Below are positions 17,843 through 26,907 of a DNA stretch of 64,000 nt, piece by piece; the stretch's first letter is position 1, and each line of letters begins with the position of its first letter. The stretch is taken from NCBI RefSeq assembly GCF_018882285.1, contig NZ_JACVOT010000001.1, forward strand, positions 496,001 through 560,000, read 5' to 3'. This DNA comes from Polynucleobacter sp. AM-26B4. Lineage in GTDB: Bacteria; Pseudomonadota; Gammaproteobacteria; Burkholderiales; Burkholderiaceae. Below the pieces are notes generated by a model that had not been told where the DNA came from, made no database searches, and worked only from the letters and a program-made list of their open reading frames with translations. The position numbers and the translations under genes were made by a program.

Positions 17843-18400
17843 ATGACAAAAGATACTCATCTGATGATTCCGTCCAGAACTCTTTCTTCTGAGCAAAACA
17901 CGGAGGCGTTTGCTTTAAAACTTGCCCAAGAGATTCAACATCTTTTCCAAGCTAAAAGTAATCATTTGGGTAAAGCTCTTCATTTTTCTTTGGTGGGTGA
18001 TCTGGGTGTTGGTAAAACCACACTGACAAGACACATTCTTCGCTCATTGGGTCACATGGGCAAAGTCAAAAGCCCTACCTATGGTTTGTGCGAGCCCTAC
18101 CAAGTGAACCTCAATTTAAAAAACAAACCAAATGAAATAGCGCAAACAATCCTGCCCTTTCATCATTTTGATTTGTACCGCATGAGTTATGCCAAAGAAT
18201 GGATAGATGCTGGCTTTAGAGATGTCTTCAGCGAAGCTGGTATTTGCATGGTTGAGTGGCCAGAAAAAGCTGAAGGTACTTTGCCTTTGGCTGACTGGAT
18301 CATCACTTTATCGACCAATGATGATGAAACCAGATCACTCATGATCACGAGTCAAACAGCTATTGGCGACGAACTGGCCAAAGGATTTCAAGTAACATGA
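17843..18400 (+). CDS. tsaE: tRNA threonylcarbamoyladenosine biosynthesis ATPase TsaE
   Basis: TsaE is the ATPase that works with TsaB and TsaD to make the t6A modification at position 37 of ANN-decoding tRNAs. The P-loop is GDLGVGKTTLTR near residues 52-63, followed by KSPTYGLCEPY and the FHHFDLYRM and MVEWPEK motifs of the family. At 185 residues it is longer than the usual 150-160. The extra residues are at the N-terminus and between PTYGL and HFDLYR. Its stop overlaps the amidase start by 4 bases, a pairing conserved in many Proteobacteria. Confidence 0.92.
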   Translation: MTKDTHLMIPSRTLSSEQNTEAFALKLAQEIQHLFQAKSNHLGKALHFSLVGDLGVGKTTLTRHILRSLGHMGKVKSPTYGLCEPYQVNLNLKNKPNEIAQTILPFHHFDLYRMSYAKEWIDAGFRDVFSEAGICMVEWPEKAEGTLPLADWIITLSTNDDETRSLMITSQTAIGDELAKGFQVT

Positions 18401-19731
18401 AATTCATTGGTGGCAATCGAGCAAATAGATTCAAGCGACGCGAGCTTCTAAAAAGAATTGCTCAAACCAGCGCACTCATTTTTTTAGGCCCTAGTCAAAT
18501 TGCTTGGGGTGCAAAATTAATGGCGGTCCGCATCTGGCCGGCAGAAGACTACACGCGCGTGACCTTAGAGTCGGACCAAGTACTCAAGGTAAACCATCAA
18601 CTTCTGACCAATCCACATCGTCTGGTTGTAGACGTTGAGGGACTAGAACTCAACAACACCATCAAAGAATTGGTGGCAAAAGTTAATAGCAACGACCCGT
18701 ACATCGCTCAAGTTCGTGTTGGTCAATTTCAGCCAAAAGTTGTGCGCTTGGTGTTCGATCTCAAAGAAAGTATTCAGCCTCAGCTGTTTACTTTAGATCC
18801 AGTTGGCAGCTATCAAAATCGCTTGGTGTTTGATCTATACCCAACAGTTGCAAATGATCCCTTGATGGAGCTGGTACGCCAGAGTGCAAAAAAAGAAGCT
18901 GCTTTGGATGCAGATGATCCCATTGGTGCAATTGCCAAAAGAGAATCTCAAAAAGCTGAAACTATCAAACCTAATCAATCTGATAGCAAGCCAGATAGCA
19001 AAGCAACTAAGCCAAGTCATCGCAGACTTTTGACCATTGCGATTGACCCTGGGCATGGCGGTGAAGATCCTGGCGCGATTGGTAAGAGGGGCTCTCGAGA
19101 AAAAGATATCGTCTTAGCCATCTCACGCAGATTGAAGCAAAAGATTGAAGCTGAGCCTGATATGCGCTCCTACTTAACGCGCGATGGCGATTACTTCGTC
19201 CCACTGCATGTGCGCGTCAATAAAGCGCGTCGTGTTCAAGCAGATTTGTTTGTATCGATTCATGCGGACGCGTTTGTCAAACCTCATGCACGCGGTGCTT
19301 CGGTATTTGCTCTTTCACAACAAGGAGCAACCAGCACTGCAGCCAGATGGTTGGCCAATAAAGAAAACAGTGCTGACTTGATTGGCGGCCTCAATATCAA
19401 AACTCAAGACAAGCAAGTCGCTCAATTACTGCTTGATATGTCAACAACCGCTCAAATCAAAGACAGCTTGAAGTTAGGTGATGCTGTTCTAAAACAAATT
19501 GGTGGCTTCGCAAAACTACATAAACCACAAGTTGAACAAGCTAGTTTTGCTGTACTTAAGGCACCCGATGTTCCATCAATTTTGATTGAAACTGCATTCA
19601 TCAGCAATCCTGAAGAAGAGGCTCGCTTAAATGATCATGAATACCAAGAACAGATTGCCCAAGCCATTCTGAGAGGCATTCGAAGCTACTTTGCCAAGAA
19701 CCCACCAGTGGCTAAAAGTAGACAAATCTAG
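18397..19731 (+). CDS. amiC: N-acetylmuramoyl-L-alanine amidase with Tat signal and AMIN domain
   Basis: This periplasmic zinc amidase cleaves the bond between muramic acid and the peptide and is needed for daughter-cell separation. The N-terminus FKRRELLKRIAQTSALIFLG is a twin-arginine export signal, as in AmiA/AmiC. An AMIN domain (about 44-150) targets the septum. A linker rich in Lys, Ser and Asp leads to the Amidase_3 domain. Zinc ligands are in DPGHGG (near 218), REKD (near 234) and SIHADAF (near 288), and the catalytic Glu is in LIETAFIS near 396. It is coupled to tsaE through ATGA. Confidence 0.93.
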   Translation: MKFIGGNRANRFKRRELLKRIAQTSALIFLGPSQIAWGAKLMAVRIWPAEDYTRVTLESDQVLKVNHQLLTNPHRLVVDVEGLELNNTIKELVAKVNSNDPYIAQVRVGQFQPKVVRLVFDLKESIQPQLFTLDPVGSYQNRLVFDLYPTVANDPLMELVRQSAKKEAALDADDPIGAIAKRESQKAETIKPNQSDSKPDSKATKPSHRRLLTIAIDPGHGGEDPGAIGKRGSREKDIVLAISRRLKQKIEAEPDMRSYLTRDGDYFVPLHVRVNKARRVQADLFVSIHADAFVKPHARGASVFALSQQGATSTAARWLANKENSADLIGGLNIKTQDKQVAQLLLDMSTTAQIKDSLKLGDAVLKQIGGFAKLHKPQVEQASFAVLKAPDVPSILIETAFISNPEEEARLNDHEYQEQIAQAILRGIRSYFAKNPPVAKSRQI

Positions 19732-19751
19732 CTCTAATTTAAAAAGTCCGC

Positions 19752-19757
19752 TATAAT
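19752..19757 (+). promoter_or_regulatory. -10 box of the tRNA-Lys promoter
   Basis: A perfect TATAAT sits 17 bases before the first base of the tRNA, so transcription should start about 10 bases upstream of the mature 5' end. No convincing -35 hexamer was seen at a 16-18 base spacing. Confidence 0.6.
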
Positions 19758-19774
19758 CTTTTTTTGGCAAGATT

Positions 19775-19850
19775 GGGTCGGTAGCTCAGTCGGTAGAGCA
19801 GCGGACTTTTAATCCGTTGGTCGCGAGTTCGAATCTCGCCCGACCCACCA
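19775..19850 (+). tRNA. tRNA-Lys (anticodon UUU)
   Basis: The 76-base sequence folds as a standard tRNA: acceptor stem GGGTCGG/CCGACCC, D-arm stem GCTC/GAGC, anticodon arm GCGGA-CTTTTAA-TCCGT with anticodon TTT, T-arm GCGAG-TTCGAAT-CTCGC, and an encoded CCA at 19848-19850. It reads lysine codons AAA/AAG. It stands alone between the amidase gene and an AT-rich glycan-gene pair. Confidence 0.98.
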
Positions 19851-19941
19851 GAATAAAACAGTAAATTCTAAAAACTGGCTATTTCTGCAATTTGACTGTT
19901 GGCTATCTAATGCTTCCTAAACATCTACGAAAAATGAGTTT

Positions 19942-21819
19942 ATGGACACAAACAACGAGCATTTACTAAGGTTAGCTGAAGAAAATTATCTAAGGGGAAA
20001 TTACCCCTTTGCGGAAGAAGTTTTAAAAAACCTAATTAAAGTAGATGGCCTAAACTCAAAAGCTAATGAGTTATTAGCTTACATCTATGGTAAAAAAGGT
20101 GACTTTGAGACATCACTACAACTTTTAAGAAACGCTACCAAGTCAAAAAATTGTTCGCCAGAATCTCTTTATTACCTTGGTTCATGCCTATTAAAAATTG
20201 AGAGCTTTGAAGAAGCCTTACAGGCATTTAAAGATTCGCTTGAAAAGGCCGGTGATTTTTTTGAAGGCTTGCACGACGCTGGAATTGCCTGCTCTCGCCT
20301 TGGAAAAACACAAGACGCCCTAAATTATTACAAGGCGGCATTTAATTGCAATAAAAATTCACCGGAGCTTTATTTCAATATTGCATTAATTTACGATCAA
20401 CTTGAAAAATATGAAGACGCAATCAAAAATTATGATGAATCAATCAAACTTGATTCATCTAATTATCAAGCTTGGCTAAACAAAGGCGTAAGCCTAAAAG
20501 AAATTGGTAAATATGATGAAGCACTCCTACACTTCGACCATGCAATAAATCTTCAGCCAGAATACTTCAAAGCTTGGGGAAATAAAGGTGCCGCTCTTAA
20601 CGAGATGAAAAGGCATGGCGAAGCTCTTGAATGCTACGAAGAAGCATTAAGAATAAATTCTGATTATGTTGAAGCTTGGTCAAATAAGGGCCTCACACTA
20701 AATAACCTCAGACAATTTGATACAGCAATCGAGTGTATTGAAAAAGCCATTACCCTAAATCCTCAATATGTTGAAGCGTGGCTAAATAAAGCCATAGTTT
20801 TGAATGACTTAAAGAGGTTTGAAGAAGCTATTCAATGTTGCAACGCGGCCATCAAAATAGATTCAACCCACCATGAAACTATCTACAATAAATCACTGAT
20901 AAACCTATCAAATAAAAACTTTGATTCAGGGTTTAAAGATTATGAATCCAGATTCAAAAAGATTAATTTTTCATTTCCACTAGATTTGAATGAAGTCCCA
21001 GTTTGGAATGGGCTAAAAAAGAATAGCCAAATACTGGTAGTAGGTGAGCAGGGATTGGGTGATGAAATTTTTTATAGTCGGTTTTTAAACAATCACGCTA
21101 CAGACAATCAAATAACCACATTAGTTGACAAGAGGCTTGTAAATATTTTTTCAAGATCTTTCCCAAAAGTAAAATTTCTCAGTAGAGGCTCTCATCTTGA
21201 GAAATCTTCATTTGACTATCAAATCCCCATGGGAAGCCTCGCGAAATTGACAATAAAAAATTTACTTGACGTCGAAAAATTAAGTGGTCAATTTTTAACT
21301 ACAACTCCCCTTGCAACTAATAAATTCAATAATACCGCCCAATTCAAGTGCGGCATTTCATGGAAAAGTACAAACAAAGAAATTGGTAACGCAAAAAGCA
21401 TTGATCTTATTGACCTCAAAGAGATTTTTAATAATTCTGAATCCGATTTTATTAATCTGCAGTATGGCAATGTTCAAGATGAGCTTGCTAAAGTTTCCAG
21501 CTTAAGTAGAAATCCTATACGTCAGATAAATGGCATTGACTTATTTAATGACATTGATGAACTATTATCAATCATCGAAAGCTGCAATATTATTATCACC
21601 ACCTGTAACATAACTGCTCATCTTGCTGGATCTATTGGAAAAAAAACATTACTTATTGCACCTTACTCTCGAGGAAGAATTTGGTATTGGCACTACGATA
21701 AAATCAACGTCTGGTACCCCAGCATTAAGCAATTTTTTCAAGATAGTGACTTCACGTGGAATAATGCAATTAGAGAAATAACTAAAGAACTGGAGCAAGA
21801 AATTGCTAGAAAAAATTAA
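19942..21819 (+). CDS. TPR-repeat protein fused to a glycosyltransferase-like domain
   Basis: The first about 320 residues are TPR repeats of 34 residues (for example YVEAWSNKGLTLNNL, YVEAWLNKAIVLNDL), with W/Y-A-W and N-K-G positions typical of OGT/SPINDLY-like arrays. The remaining about 300 residues resemble the family 9/41-like domain of bacterial TPR-glycosyltransferases: ILVVGEQGLGDEIFYSRFL near residue 365, a middle LQYGNVQDEL, and a C-terminal IITTCNITAHLAGSIGKKTLLIAP like the donor site of GT9 enzymes. The gene is strongly AT-rich. It lies just behind tRNA-Lys, and the next glycosyltransferase gene overlaps its end by 17 bases. Protein or surface-glycan glycosylation is inferred, not shown. 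Confidence 0.8.
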   Translation: MDTNNEHLLRLAEENYLRGNYPFAEEVLKNLIKVDGLNSKANELLAYIYGKKGDFETSLQLLRNATKSKNCSPESLYYLGSCLLKIESFEEALQAFKDSLEKAGDFFEGLHDAGIACSRLGKTQDALNYYKAAFNCNKNSPELYFNIALIYDQLEKYEDAIKNYDESIKLDSSNYQAWLNKGVSLKEIGKYDEALLHFDHAINLQPEYFKAWGNKGAALNEMKRHGEALECYEEALRINSDYVEAWSNKGLTLNNLRQFDTAIECIEKAITLNPQYVEAWLNKAIVLNDLKRFEEAIQCCNAAIKIDSTHHETIYNKSLINLSNKNFDSGFKDYESRFKKINFSFPLDLNEVPVWNGLKKNSQILVVGEQGLGDEIFYSRFLNNHATDNQITTLVDKRLVNIFSRSFPKVKFLSRGSHLEKSSFDYQIPMGSLAKLTIKNLLDVEKLSGQFLTTTPLATNKFNNTAQFKCGISWKSTNKEIGNAKSIDLIDLKEIFNNSESDFINLQYGNVQDELAKVSSLSRNPIRQINGIDLFNDIDELLSIIESCNIIITTCNITAHLAGSIGKKTLLIAPYSRGRIWYWHYDKINVWYPSIKQFFQDSDFTWNNAIREITKELEQEIARKN

Positions 21820-22483
21820 TTTAGTTGTTGGCTTTGACCAAAGAGAGGCAATTGCATACCATGTGTTTTGTCAGAGTGTTATCGAACACTCAACAATGCC
21901 AGTTCAAATTATGCCCTTGGCACTTAATTTAATGACCAGCTATGCTGAATCTCATAAAGATGGAAGCAACACCTTTATTTACTCTAGATTCTTAACTCCA
22001 TACCTTATGAACTTTAAAGGGTGGGCAATATTTGCAGATGGCGACATGATATGCAAAGAGGATTTAGCATGCCTTTGGAAGCTCAGGGATCCCAATAAGG
22101 CTGTTCAGGTTATCAAACATGACTATAAAACCAAAGCCACAACCAAATATCTTGGCAATAAAAATGAAAATTACCCAAGAAAAAATTGGTCTAGCGTCAT
22201 ATTATGGAATTGCGAACATCCCAAGCATCAAGTTTTGACTCCAAAATTTGTCCAAAATCAGTCAGGTTCATTCCTTCATAGATTTTCATGGCTCGCAGAT
22301 AATGAGATTGGCGAACTAAGTATTGAATGGAATTGGCTTGCTATTGAGTATGAAGATAACCCTAAAGCCAAACTCATTCACTACACCCTAGGAACCCCCT
22401 GCTTTAAAGAATATGAGTCAACCAGCATGTCATCAGAGTGGTTTGAAACCTACAAAAAAGTATTAGAGGGAATGGGCACTTAG
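21803..22483 (+). CDS. Small glycosyltransferase with DxD motif (GT8-like)
   Basis: The 226-residue protein looks like a GT-A glycosyltransferase. It starts LVVGFDQREAIAYHVFCQSV, has FADGDMICKEDL with a metal-binding D-G-D near residue 76, and later VILWNCEHPKHQVLTP. Such proteins are annotated as GT8-like or uncharacterised glycosyltransferases. The TTG start lies within the last codons of the TPR gene, so translation is coupled. The AT-rich composition matches its partner, suggesting they came together. Donor and acceptor are unknown. Confidence 0.7.
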   Translation: MLEKINLVVGFDQREAIAYHVFCQSVIEHSTMPVQIMPLALNLMTSYAESHKDGSNTFIYSRFLTPYLMNFKGWAIFADGDMICKEDLACLWKLRDPNKAVQVIKHDYKTKATTKYLGNKNENYPRKNWSSVILWNCEHPKHQVLTPKFVQNQSGSFLHRFSWLADNEIGELSIEWNWLAIEYEDNPKAKLIHYTLGTPCFKEYESTSMSSEWFETYKKVLEGMGT

Positions 22484-22630
22484 TTACCTGATCGAGAGGT
22501 TAAATTTGCCCATCAAAAAATATAAGTTTCTCTTCATTATGACGCTGGAATTAGTTGTTTATGCTACACATATTTACGAGACCTCTTACCCCAGATTCAA
22601 GGCCCCAACTATATTCTCTTAAATAAAACT

Positions 22631-23077
22631 TTACTCATAAAAAGTGGAATAGCGTTTTTTAACGAACCTCAAAAGGCATGGACCCAATAAAGAAGAAATG
22701 CCGTGCCGATACTTGGCAAAGAACCAATAACTCGGCTTTAGGATGGGCATCATCCATGCTCTCGTAAAAATCCAAGCCAATGTTTTCAAATCAGCCCTGC
22801 GATAAGCTTCGCCAAAAACAGCAACACCATTGATGGGTGCTTCTCCCTCTACTTGGCCGTACATCTTGGCCAAAGCATCTTTGCACGATACTCCCACCGC
22901 TTGGGGATCATAGTTCGCAGAATTGATATCCACAAAACTCAACAAACCAGCTTGATTGCGTGACTTTAAAAAAGTGATTTCCGCCAAACACAAAGGGCAA
23001 GCACCATCATAAAAAAGCGTGAATGGCTTCAGTGAATTGATGGGCAAGTTAGTAGATGAGTGATGGGATGAGCTCAT
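22631..23077 (-). CDS. DCC-family thiol-disulfide oxidoreductase-like protein (DUF393)
   Basis: The 148-residue protein has the defining DCC motif in FYDGACPLCLAEITFLKSRN, with the Cys-x-x-Cys near residues 27-30 that would form a thioredoxin-like redox site. A second cysteine (GVSCKDALAKMYG) and the C-terminal PSYWFFAKYRHGIS fit the family. A cellular substrate is not known for most members. The gene is isolated between the glycosyltransferase pair and a DUF2237 gene. Confidence 0.85.
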   Translation of the reverse strand: MSSSHHSSTNLPINSLKPFTLFYDGACPLCLAEITFLKSRNQAGLLSFVDINSANYDPQAVGVSCKDALAKMYGQVEGEAPINGVAVFGEAYRRADLKTLAWIFTRAWMMPILKPSYWFFAKYRHGISSLLGPCLLRFVKKRYSTFYE

Positions 23078-23213
23078 GTGAATCAGTGTAATCTTTATTA
23101 AGAGCCTTCGCTTTTAGCGGCTTTTAGGGGTTTTTAGTGAATTTAGTGCGCAACCACGCAAATAAAATAAAACCAATACACTGGTGACATTGTTAATACA
23201 TTGATTGAATTTC

Positions 23214-23624
23214 ATGACACAGAAGCAAGCTCACAATCACGCATCCCAAGAGATCACTCTCAATGTGTTTGGTGAACCCATCGTTCCCTGCTCATTTGAT
23301 CCACTCACAGGATTTTTTAGAGATGGCTGTTGCAAAACAGATGCTCAAGATAAAGGCAGTCATTTAGTTTGCGCAGTTGTTACCGATGAGTTTTTGCAAT
23401 TCAGTCTTCAAAGAGGCAATGATTTGATCACCCCTCGGCCAGAATGGGCATTCCCTGGTCTCGTGTCAGGTGATCAATGGTGCTTGTGTTTGAATCGCTG
23501 GAGAGAAGCTCTTAAAGCCAACTGCGCACCCCTCATACAACTAGAAAGCACGCACATCAATGCCCTTGAATACGTTGACCTTGAAACTCTCAAGCAATAT
23601 GCAGTGAAAGATGCATTGATTTAA
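23214..23624 (+). CDS. DUF2237 family protein
   Basis: The product of about 136 residues from the ATG at 23214 matches the DUF2237 family of small conserved proteins of unknown function. The hallmark is PCSFDPLTGFFRDGCCKTD followed by GSHLVCAVVTDEFLQFS and the tryptophan-rich end (WAFPGLVSGDQWCLCLNRW). The conserved cysteines (SFD...GCC...C...CLC) suggest a metal or redox site, which is inference. An in-frame TTG at 23205 is less likely as the start. Confidence 0.8.
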   Translation: MTQKQAHNHASQEITLNVFGEPIVPCSFDPLTGFFRDGCCKTDAQDKGSHLVCAVVTDEFLQFSLQRGNDLITPRPEWAFPGLVSGDQWCLCLNRWREALKANCAPLIQLESTHINALEYVDLETLKQYAVKDALI

Positions 23625-23754
23625 TCAAGTTTTTCAATAAAAGAAGCCTCCAAAAGAATCAGCCGCATCAAAATCAAATCTTTTGATTAGATTGAATAAA
23701 TATGGCTTAATATTGAATAGTAGAAATATTAATAAAGTAACTAAAGGAGATTCA

Positions 23755-24183
23755 ATGAAAGTTCTTGTATCGATTGACGGCTCAAAGCACAGCATCAAAG
23801 CAATTGATTATTTGATTCAAAATGCATCAATGTTTTCAGGCAAAGGATCTGGTTTGATCGTTTTGCACGTTGAACCAAACGTCATCCCACCTGAAGTTAC
23901 TCAATATATTTCCAAAAAAAATATCGCTGATTGGTACGCCGATCAGAGCAAAGCCGCCATCAAAGCAGCAACAGCTAAATTAGACAAGGCAAAAGTACCT
24001 TATAAATTAGTTCAAAAAATTGGTCACGTTGCTGACACCATCCTCGCTGAAACTAAAACAGCCAAAGCAGAAATGATTGTGATGGGTTCTCATGGCCGCA
24101 GCTCTTTGATGAGTCTTGTGATGGGCTCAGTGACATCTCAAGTATTGGCTCAATCTAAGCAACCAGTTTTGATCATTAAATAA
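23755..24183 (+). CDS. Universal stress protein, UspA family
   Basis: The ATG at 23755 has AAAGGAGA as ribosome binding site, so the longer frame from 23683 is not used. The 142-residue protein is a single Usp domain: MKVLVSIDGSKHSIKAIDYL at the start, VLHVEPNV, and the ATP-binding VMGSHGRSSLMSLVMGSVTSQVL near residues 113-133. ATP-binding Usp proteins help survival under stress. It is monocistronic and followed by a strong terminator. Confidence 0.92.
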   Translation: MKVLVSIDGSKHSIKAIDYLIQNASMFSGKGSGLIVLHVEPNVIPPEVTQYISKKNIADWYADQSKAAIKAATAKLDKAKVPYKLVQKIGHVADTILAETKTAKAEMIVMGSHGRSSLMSLVMGSVTSQVLAQSKQPVLIIK

Positions 24184-24220
24184 TTAAAATCAAAACAGCT
24201 GAACCAAAGCTCGTAAACAA

Positions 24221-24252
24221 AAAGCCACTTAGTCAACTAAGTGGCTTTTTTA
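24221..24252. terminator. Bidirectional rho-independent terminator between uspA and plsY
   Basis: AAAGCCACTTAG (24221-24232), loop TCAA, and CTAAGTGGCTTT (24237-24248) form a perfect 12-bp stem followed by T residues. The A-run on the other side gives a T-run for minus-strand transcripts, so it serves both convergent genes. Confidence 0.9.
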
Positions 24253-24293
24253 ATGCATTGTTAATTCTTTGTTACTTCTTTGTCACTACTTTG

Positions 24294-24905
24294 TTATTTC
24301 CTCTTACCCAAACGACCCTCAGTGCCATTCAGTAAATTTGCAATGTTTGAGCGATGACGCCAAATCAATAAAGTACTCATCAACAAAATAGCCATGGCCA
24401 TTGGCTGGATGCCGAATAAGAAAACAAAATAAACTGGGGCAAACAAAGCAGAGATCAAAGCTGCCAAAGATGAGTATCTTAAGAAAACTGCTACGATCAA
24501 CCAAGTTGATAGAGTTGTGAGTCCCAACACCCAATTAATGGCCAGAAGAATACCCAAGGCTGTCGCAACACCCTTGCCACCTTTGAAACCATGAAACACT
24601 GGGAATAGATGGCCTATAAATGCTGTCACGGCCACTGCTGGTAAGACCCAAGAATCAATATCCACCCCCACCAAAGCTCTGGCAAGAACGACAGCAATAT
24701 ATCCTTTGGCGGCATCACCCAAAAGAGTTAGCACAGCCGCAGCCTTGCTACCTGTTCTCAATACATTGGTGGCCCCTGGATTACCAGAGCCATAACTGTG
24801 CGGATCAGGCAAGCCCATGAGCTTGCTAACAACTACTGCAAAAGAAATAGAACCGATCAAATACGCCATTAAAACCACTAAACCACTGAACATGAATTGG
24901 TTCAT
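24294..24905 (-). CDS. plsY: Glycerol-3-phosphate acyltransferase PlsY
   Basis: PlsY is an inner-membrane enzyme that transfers an acyl group from acyl-phosphate to glycerol-3-phosphate, the first step of phospholipid synthesis. The 203 residues carry the three PlsY motifs: [17 protein letters not shown] with [12 protein letters not shown], then [20 protein letters not shown], and the C-terminal [18 protein letters not shown]. Five or so membrane spans are visible. The gene overlaps the xerD end by 4 bases, so the two are translationally linked. Confidence 0.95.
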   Translation of the reverse strand: MNQFMFSGLVVLMAYLIGSISFAVVVSKLMGLPDPHSYGSGNPGATNVLRTGSKAAAVLTLLGDAAKGYIAVVLARALVGVDIDSWVLPAVAVTAFIGHLFPVFHGFKGGKGVATALGILLAINWVLGLTTLSTWLIVAVFLRYSSLAALISALFAPVYFVFLFGIQPMAMAILLMSTLLIWRHRSNIANLLNGTEGRLGKRK

Positions 24906-25828
24906 ATGCTTGCCCTTGGATGATGCTGTTGATGAATACTTTTTAAACGTTCACGTGCCACGTGAGTGTATATCTGAGTCGTTGAAATATCTGCATGACC
25001 TAATAATAATTGCACCACCCTCAAATCAGCACCATGGTTCAGTAAATGAGTGGCAAAGGCATGACGTAGCGTATGAGGGGATAAAGGCACATTGACATTA
25101 GCAATCGTGGCATAGCGCTTGATGATGTGCCAAAAAGCTTGGCGAGTCATGCCGTCACCCGTATGACGAGCCAAAAACAAATACTGACTTGAAGAGTTTT
25201 GTTTTGATGCGCTGAGAAGCTGTGGTCTTGATTCATCAAGATAGCGCTTTAACCATGTGGCAGCTTCCATCCCAAAAGGCACCAATCTCTCTTTACCACC
25301 CTTGCCGCTGACGACGCGCACAACACCTTCATTCAAACCAACTTCAATGGTTTTCAAAGAAACTATTTCGGAAACACGCAAACCACTGGCATACATCAAC
25401 TCGAGCATGGTTCTGTCGCGAACCCCCAAGGCTGTATTTAAATCAGGTGCGGCCAATAAAGATTCGACCTGAGACTCACTGAGTGTTTTCGGAAAACGTG
25501 GCGCTTGTTTTGCTGCTCTTAAATTAAGACAGGGATCTGCCTTGATTAAATTCTTGCGAATACCTAAACGATAAAAACGTCTTAAGACAGTCAAACGACG
25601 ATTGGCCGTGGTTGCTTTGTCAGATCGTCTATGAGCAATGTAGGCCATCACATCAGCCGGGTTGGCATCGTAAATAAACTTTTGGCGATCAGCATCCAGC
25701 CACTTGGAAAAAATATTTAAATCTTGTCGGTAAGCGCTCAATGTATTTTTAGATAAACCATCTTCAAGCCAACAAGCATCACAAAAGATATCAACAGCTT
25801 CCATGCTTCTGATCAAGACTTTACTCAT
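24902..25828 (-). CDS. xerD: Tyrosine recombinase XerD
   Basis: XerD and XerC resolve chromosome dimers at dif. The catalytic residues of tyrosine recombinases are present: Arg in [13 protein letters not shown], Lys in [14 protein letters not shown], HxxR in [14 protein letters not shown], His in [16 protein letters not shown] and the nucleophile Tyr in QIYTHV. The end [16 protein letters not shown] is characteristic of XerD rather than XerC. The ATG at 25828 (MSKVLIRS) gives 308 residues, close to the family's 298. A longer frame begins at 25897 with 23 extra residues that look non-conserved. Confidence 0.92.
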   Translation of the reverse strand: MSKVLIRSMEAVDIFCDACWLEDGLSKNTLSAYRQDLNIFSKWLDADRQKFIYDANPADVMAYIAHRRSDKATTANRRLTVLRRFYRLGIRKNLIKADPCLNLRAAKQAPRFPKTLSESQVESLLAAPDLNTALGVRDRTMLELMYASGLRVSEIVSLKTIEVGLNEGVVRVVSGKGGKERLVPFGMEAATWLKRYLDESRPQLLSASKQNSSSQYLFLARHTGDGMTRQAFWHIIKRYATIANVNVPLSPHTLRHAFATHLLNHGADLRVVQLLLGHADISTTQIYTHVARERLKSIHQQHHPRASI

Positions 25829-25923
25829 GGGGGCATCATCCTGAAATTGCTCTCCAATATCAGTTTTTCTGCCAGAAGTTGTTTTTTTGACTACCATTGA
25901 GCTTTTATTCTAAAAGAGACACT

Positions 25924-26814
25924 GTGAATCCTGCATTTTTACTGCTTCCAGACTTCCTGCTCATTTTGCTGGGTTTCTTGCTGGTGCGCTACACAGTTTT
26001 AGACAAAACAGTCTGGGAGAGTGTTGAAAAGCTGGTTTATTACGTGCTTTTCCCTGCCCTTTTATTCCACTCCATCAATCAAACCTATTTTGATTGGGGC
26101 GGTACCAGCAATATGTTGTTGGTTGCTGCTGTGGCTTTTTTCAGCGCCATGGGTCTTAGCTTTGCAGCTAAATGGATTTTCAAACCATCTTCTATGAGTT
26201 GGTCATCAGGTTTTCAAACAGCGTTTCGTTTTAATTCTTACATCGCCTTTGCTGCGGCTGGTCGCTTAGCCGGTGAAGAAGGTGTGGCATTGATGGCGAT
26301 CACCACTGGATGCTTTGTACCAGTCGCGAATGGTTTTGCCGTTTGGGCCTTGGCGAAAAATTCCGAATCTCACATTTTCAAAGAGCTCTTAAAGAACCCT
26401 TTGATCATCGCAACCACTTTAGGATTGATCAGCAACGTTCTAGGCTTAAAACTACCAGAACCCATCGCTCTTAGCATGTCACGCTTAGGAGCGGCATCGA
26501 TTGGCTTGGGCCTACTCACCGTTGGATCTGGCTTGATGTGGATCCAGAGCAAAAAAGATGGTGCTCTGATTGCTTATTGGAGCGCGATTAAATTATTGGC
26601 TATGCCAGCTGTGGCACTTATTCTGGGTCGTTATATGGGCTTGTCTCAAGCGCAATTGAACAGTGTAGTGCTATTTGCCGCTATGCCAACTGCGACAACA
26701 GCTTATGTTTTAGCCAACCGCATGGGTGGTGATGGAGCTTTAGTGGCAGTGTGCATTTCAATCATGACGATTGCTGCTGCAGTCACACTACCGCTGTGGC
26801 TACTACTGCTTTAA
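25924..26814 (+). CDS. AEC family transporter
   Basis: This 296-residue protein is an auxin-efflux-carrier-type permease with about ten membrane helices. Family features are LPDFLLILLGFLLVR near the N-terminus, LVYYVLFPALLFHSI, and the C-terminal LFAAMPTATTAYVLANRMGGD. AEC members move organic acids or other anions. The TTG at 25897 would give a longer product, but the GTG at 25924 begins right at the first conserved residues and is preceded by AAAGAGA. It is divergent from xerD. Confidence 0.83.
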   Translation: MNPAFLLLPDFLLILLGFLLVRYTVLDKTVWESVEKLVYYVLFPALLFHSINQTYFDWGGTSNMLLVAAVAFFSAMGLSFAAKWIFKPSSMSWSSGFQTAFRFNSYIAFAAAGRLAGEEGVALMAITTGCFVPVANGFAVWALAKNSESHIFKELLKNPLIIATTLGLISNVLGLKLPEPIALSMSRLGAASIGLGLLTVGSGLMWIQSKKDGALIAYWSAIKLLAMPAVALILGRYMGLSQAQLNSVVLFAAMPTATTAYVLANRMGGDGALVAVCISIMTIAAAVTLPLWLLLL

Positions 26815-26868
26815 TCATCAAAATCTTTTTCTGATCAACAGATTTTTCAATCTAGCACTTAGTAACAA

Positions 26869-26907
26869 GATCTTAGATCTTAGATCTTAGATCATTGATA
26901 AATGATC
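26869..26907. repeat. Short tandem repeat and inverted repeat at the AEC / murB convergence
   Basis: GATCTTA is repeated three times without change at 26869-26889. It is followed by GATCATT-GATA-AATGATC (26890-26907), an inverted repeat with 7-base arms that includes the murB stop codon at 26892-26894. No T-run follows, so a terminator role is weakly supported. Confidence 0.6.

Noticed and set aside
19775-22630. Genomic island inserted at tRNA-Lys, with the AT-rich glycosyltransferase pair as cargo
   Set aside because: I looked for a repeat of the tRNA 3' end (TTCGAATCTCGCCCGACCC) after 22483 and saw none, and there is no integrase next to it. xerD at 24902 is the housekeeping recombinase.
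22484-22630. Small gene or RNA between the glycosyltransferase pair and the DCC-protein gene
   Set aside because: No frame with a start and ribosome binding site, no stable hairpin; I see only AT-rich spacer.
24817-25095. Plus-strand frame of 92 residues across plsY-xerD
   Set aside because: Antisense to two conserved genes that overlap by 4 bases; no independent support.
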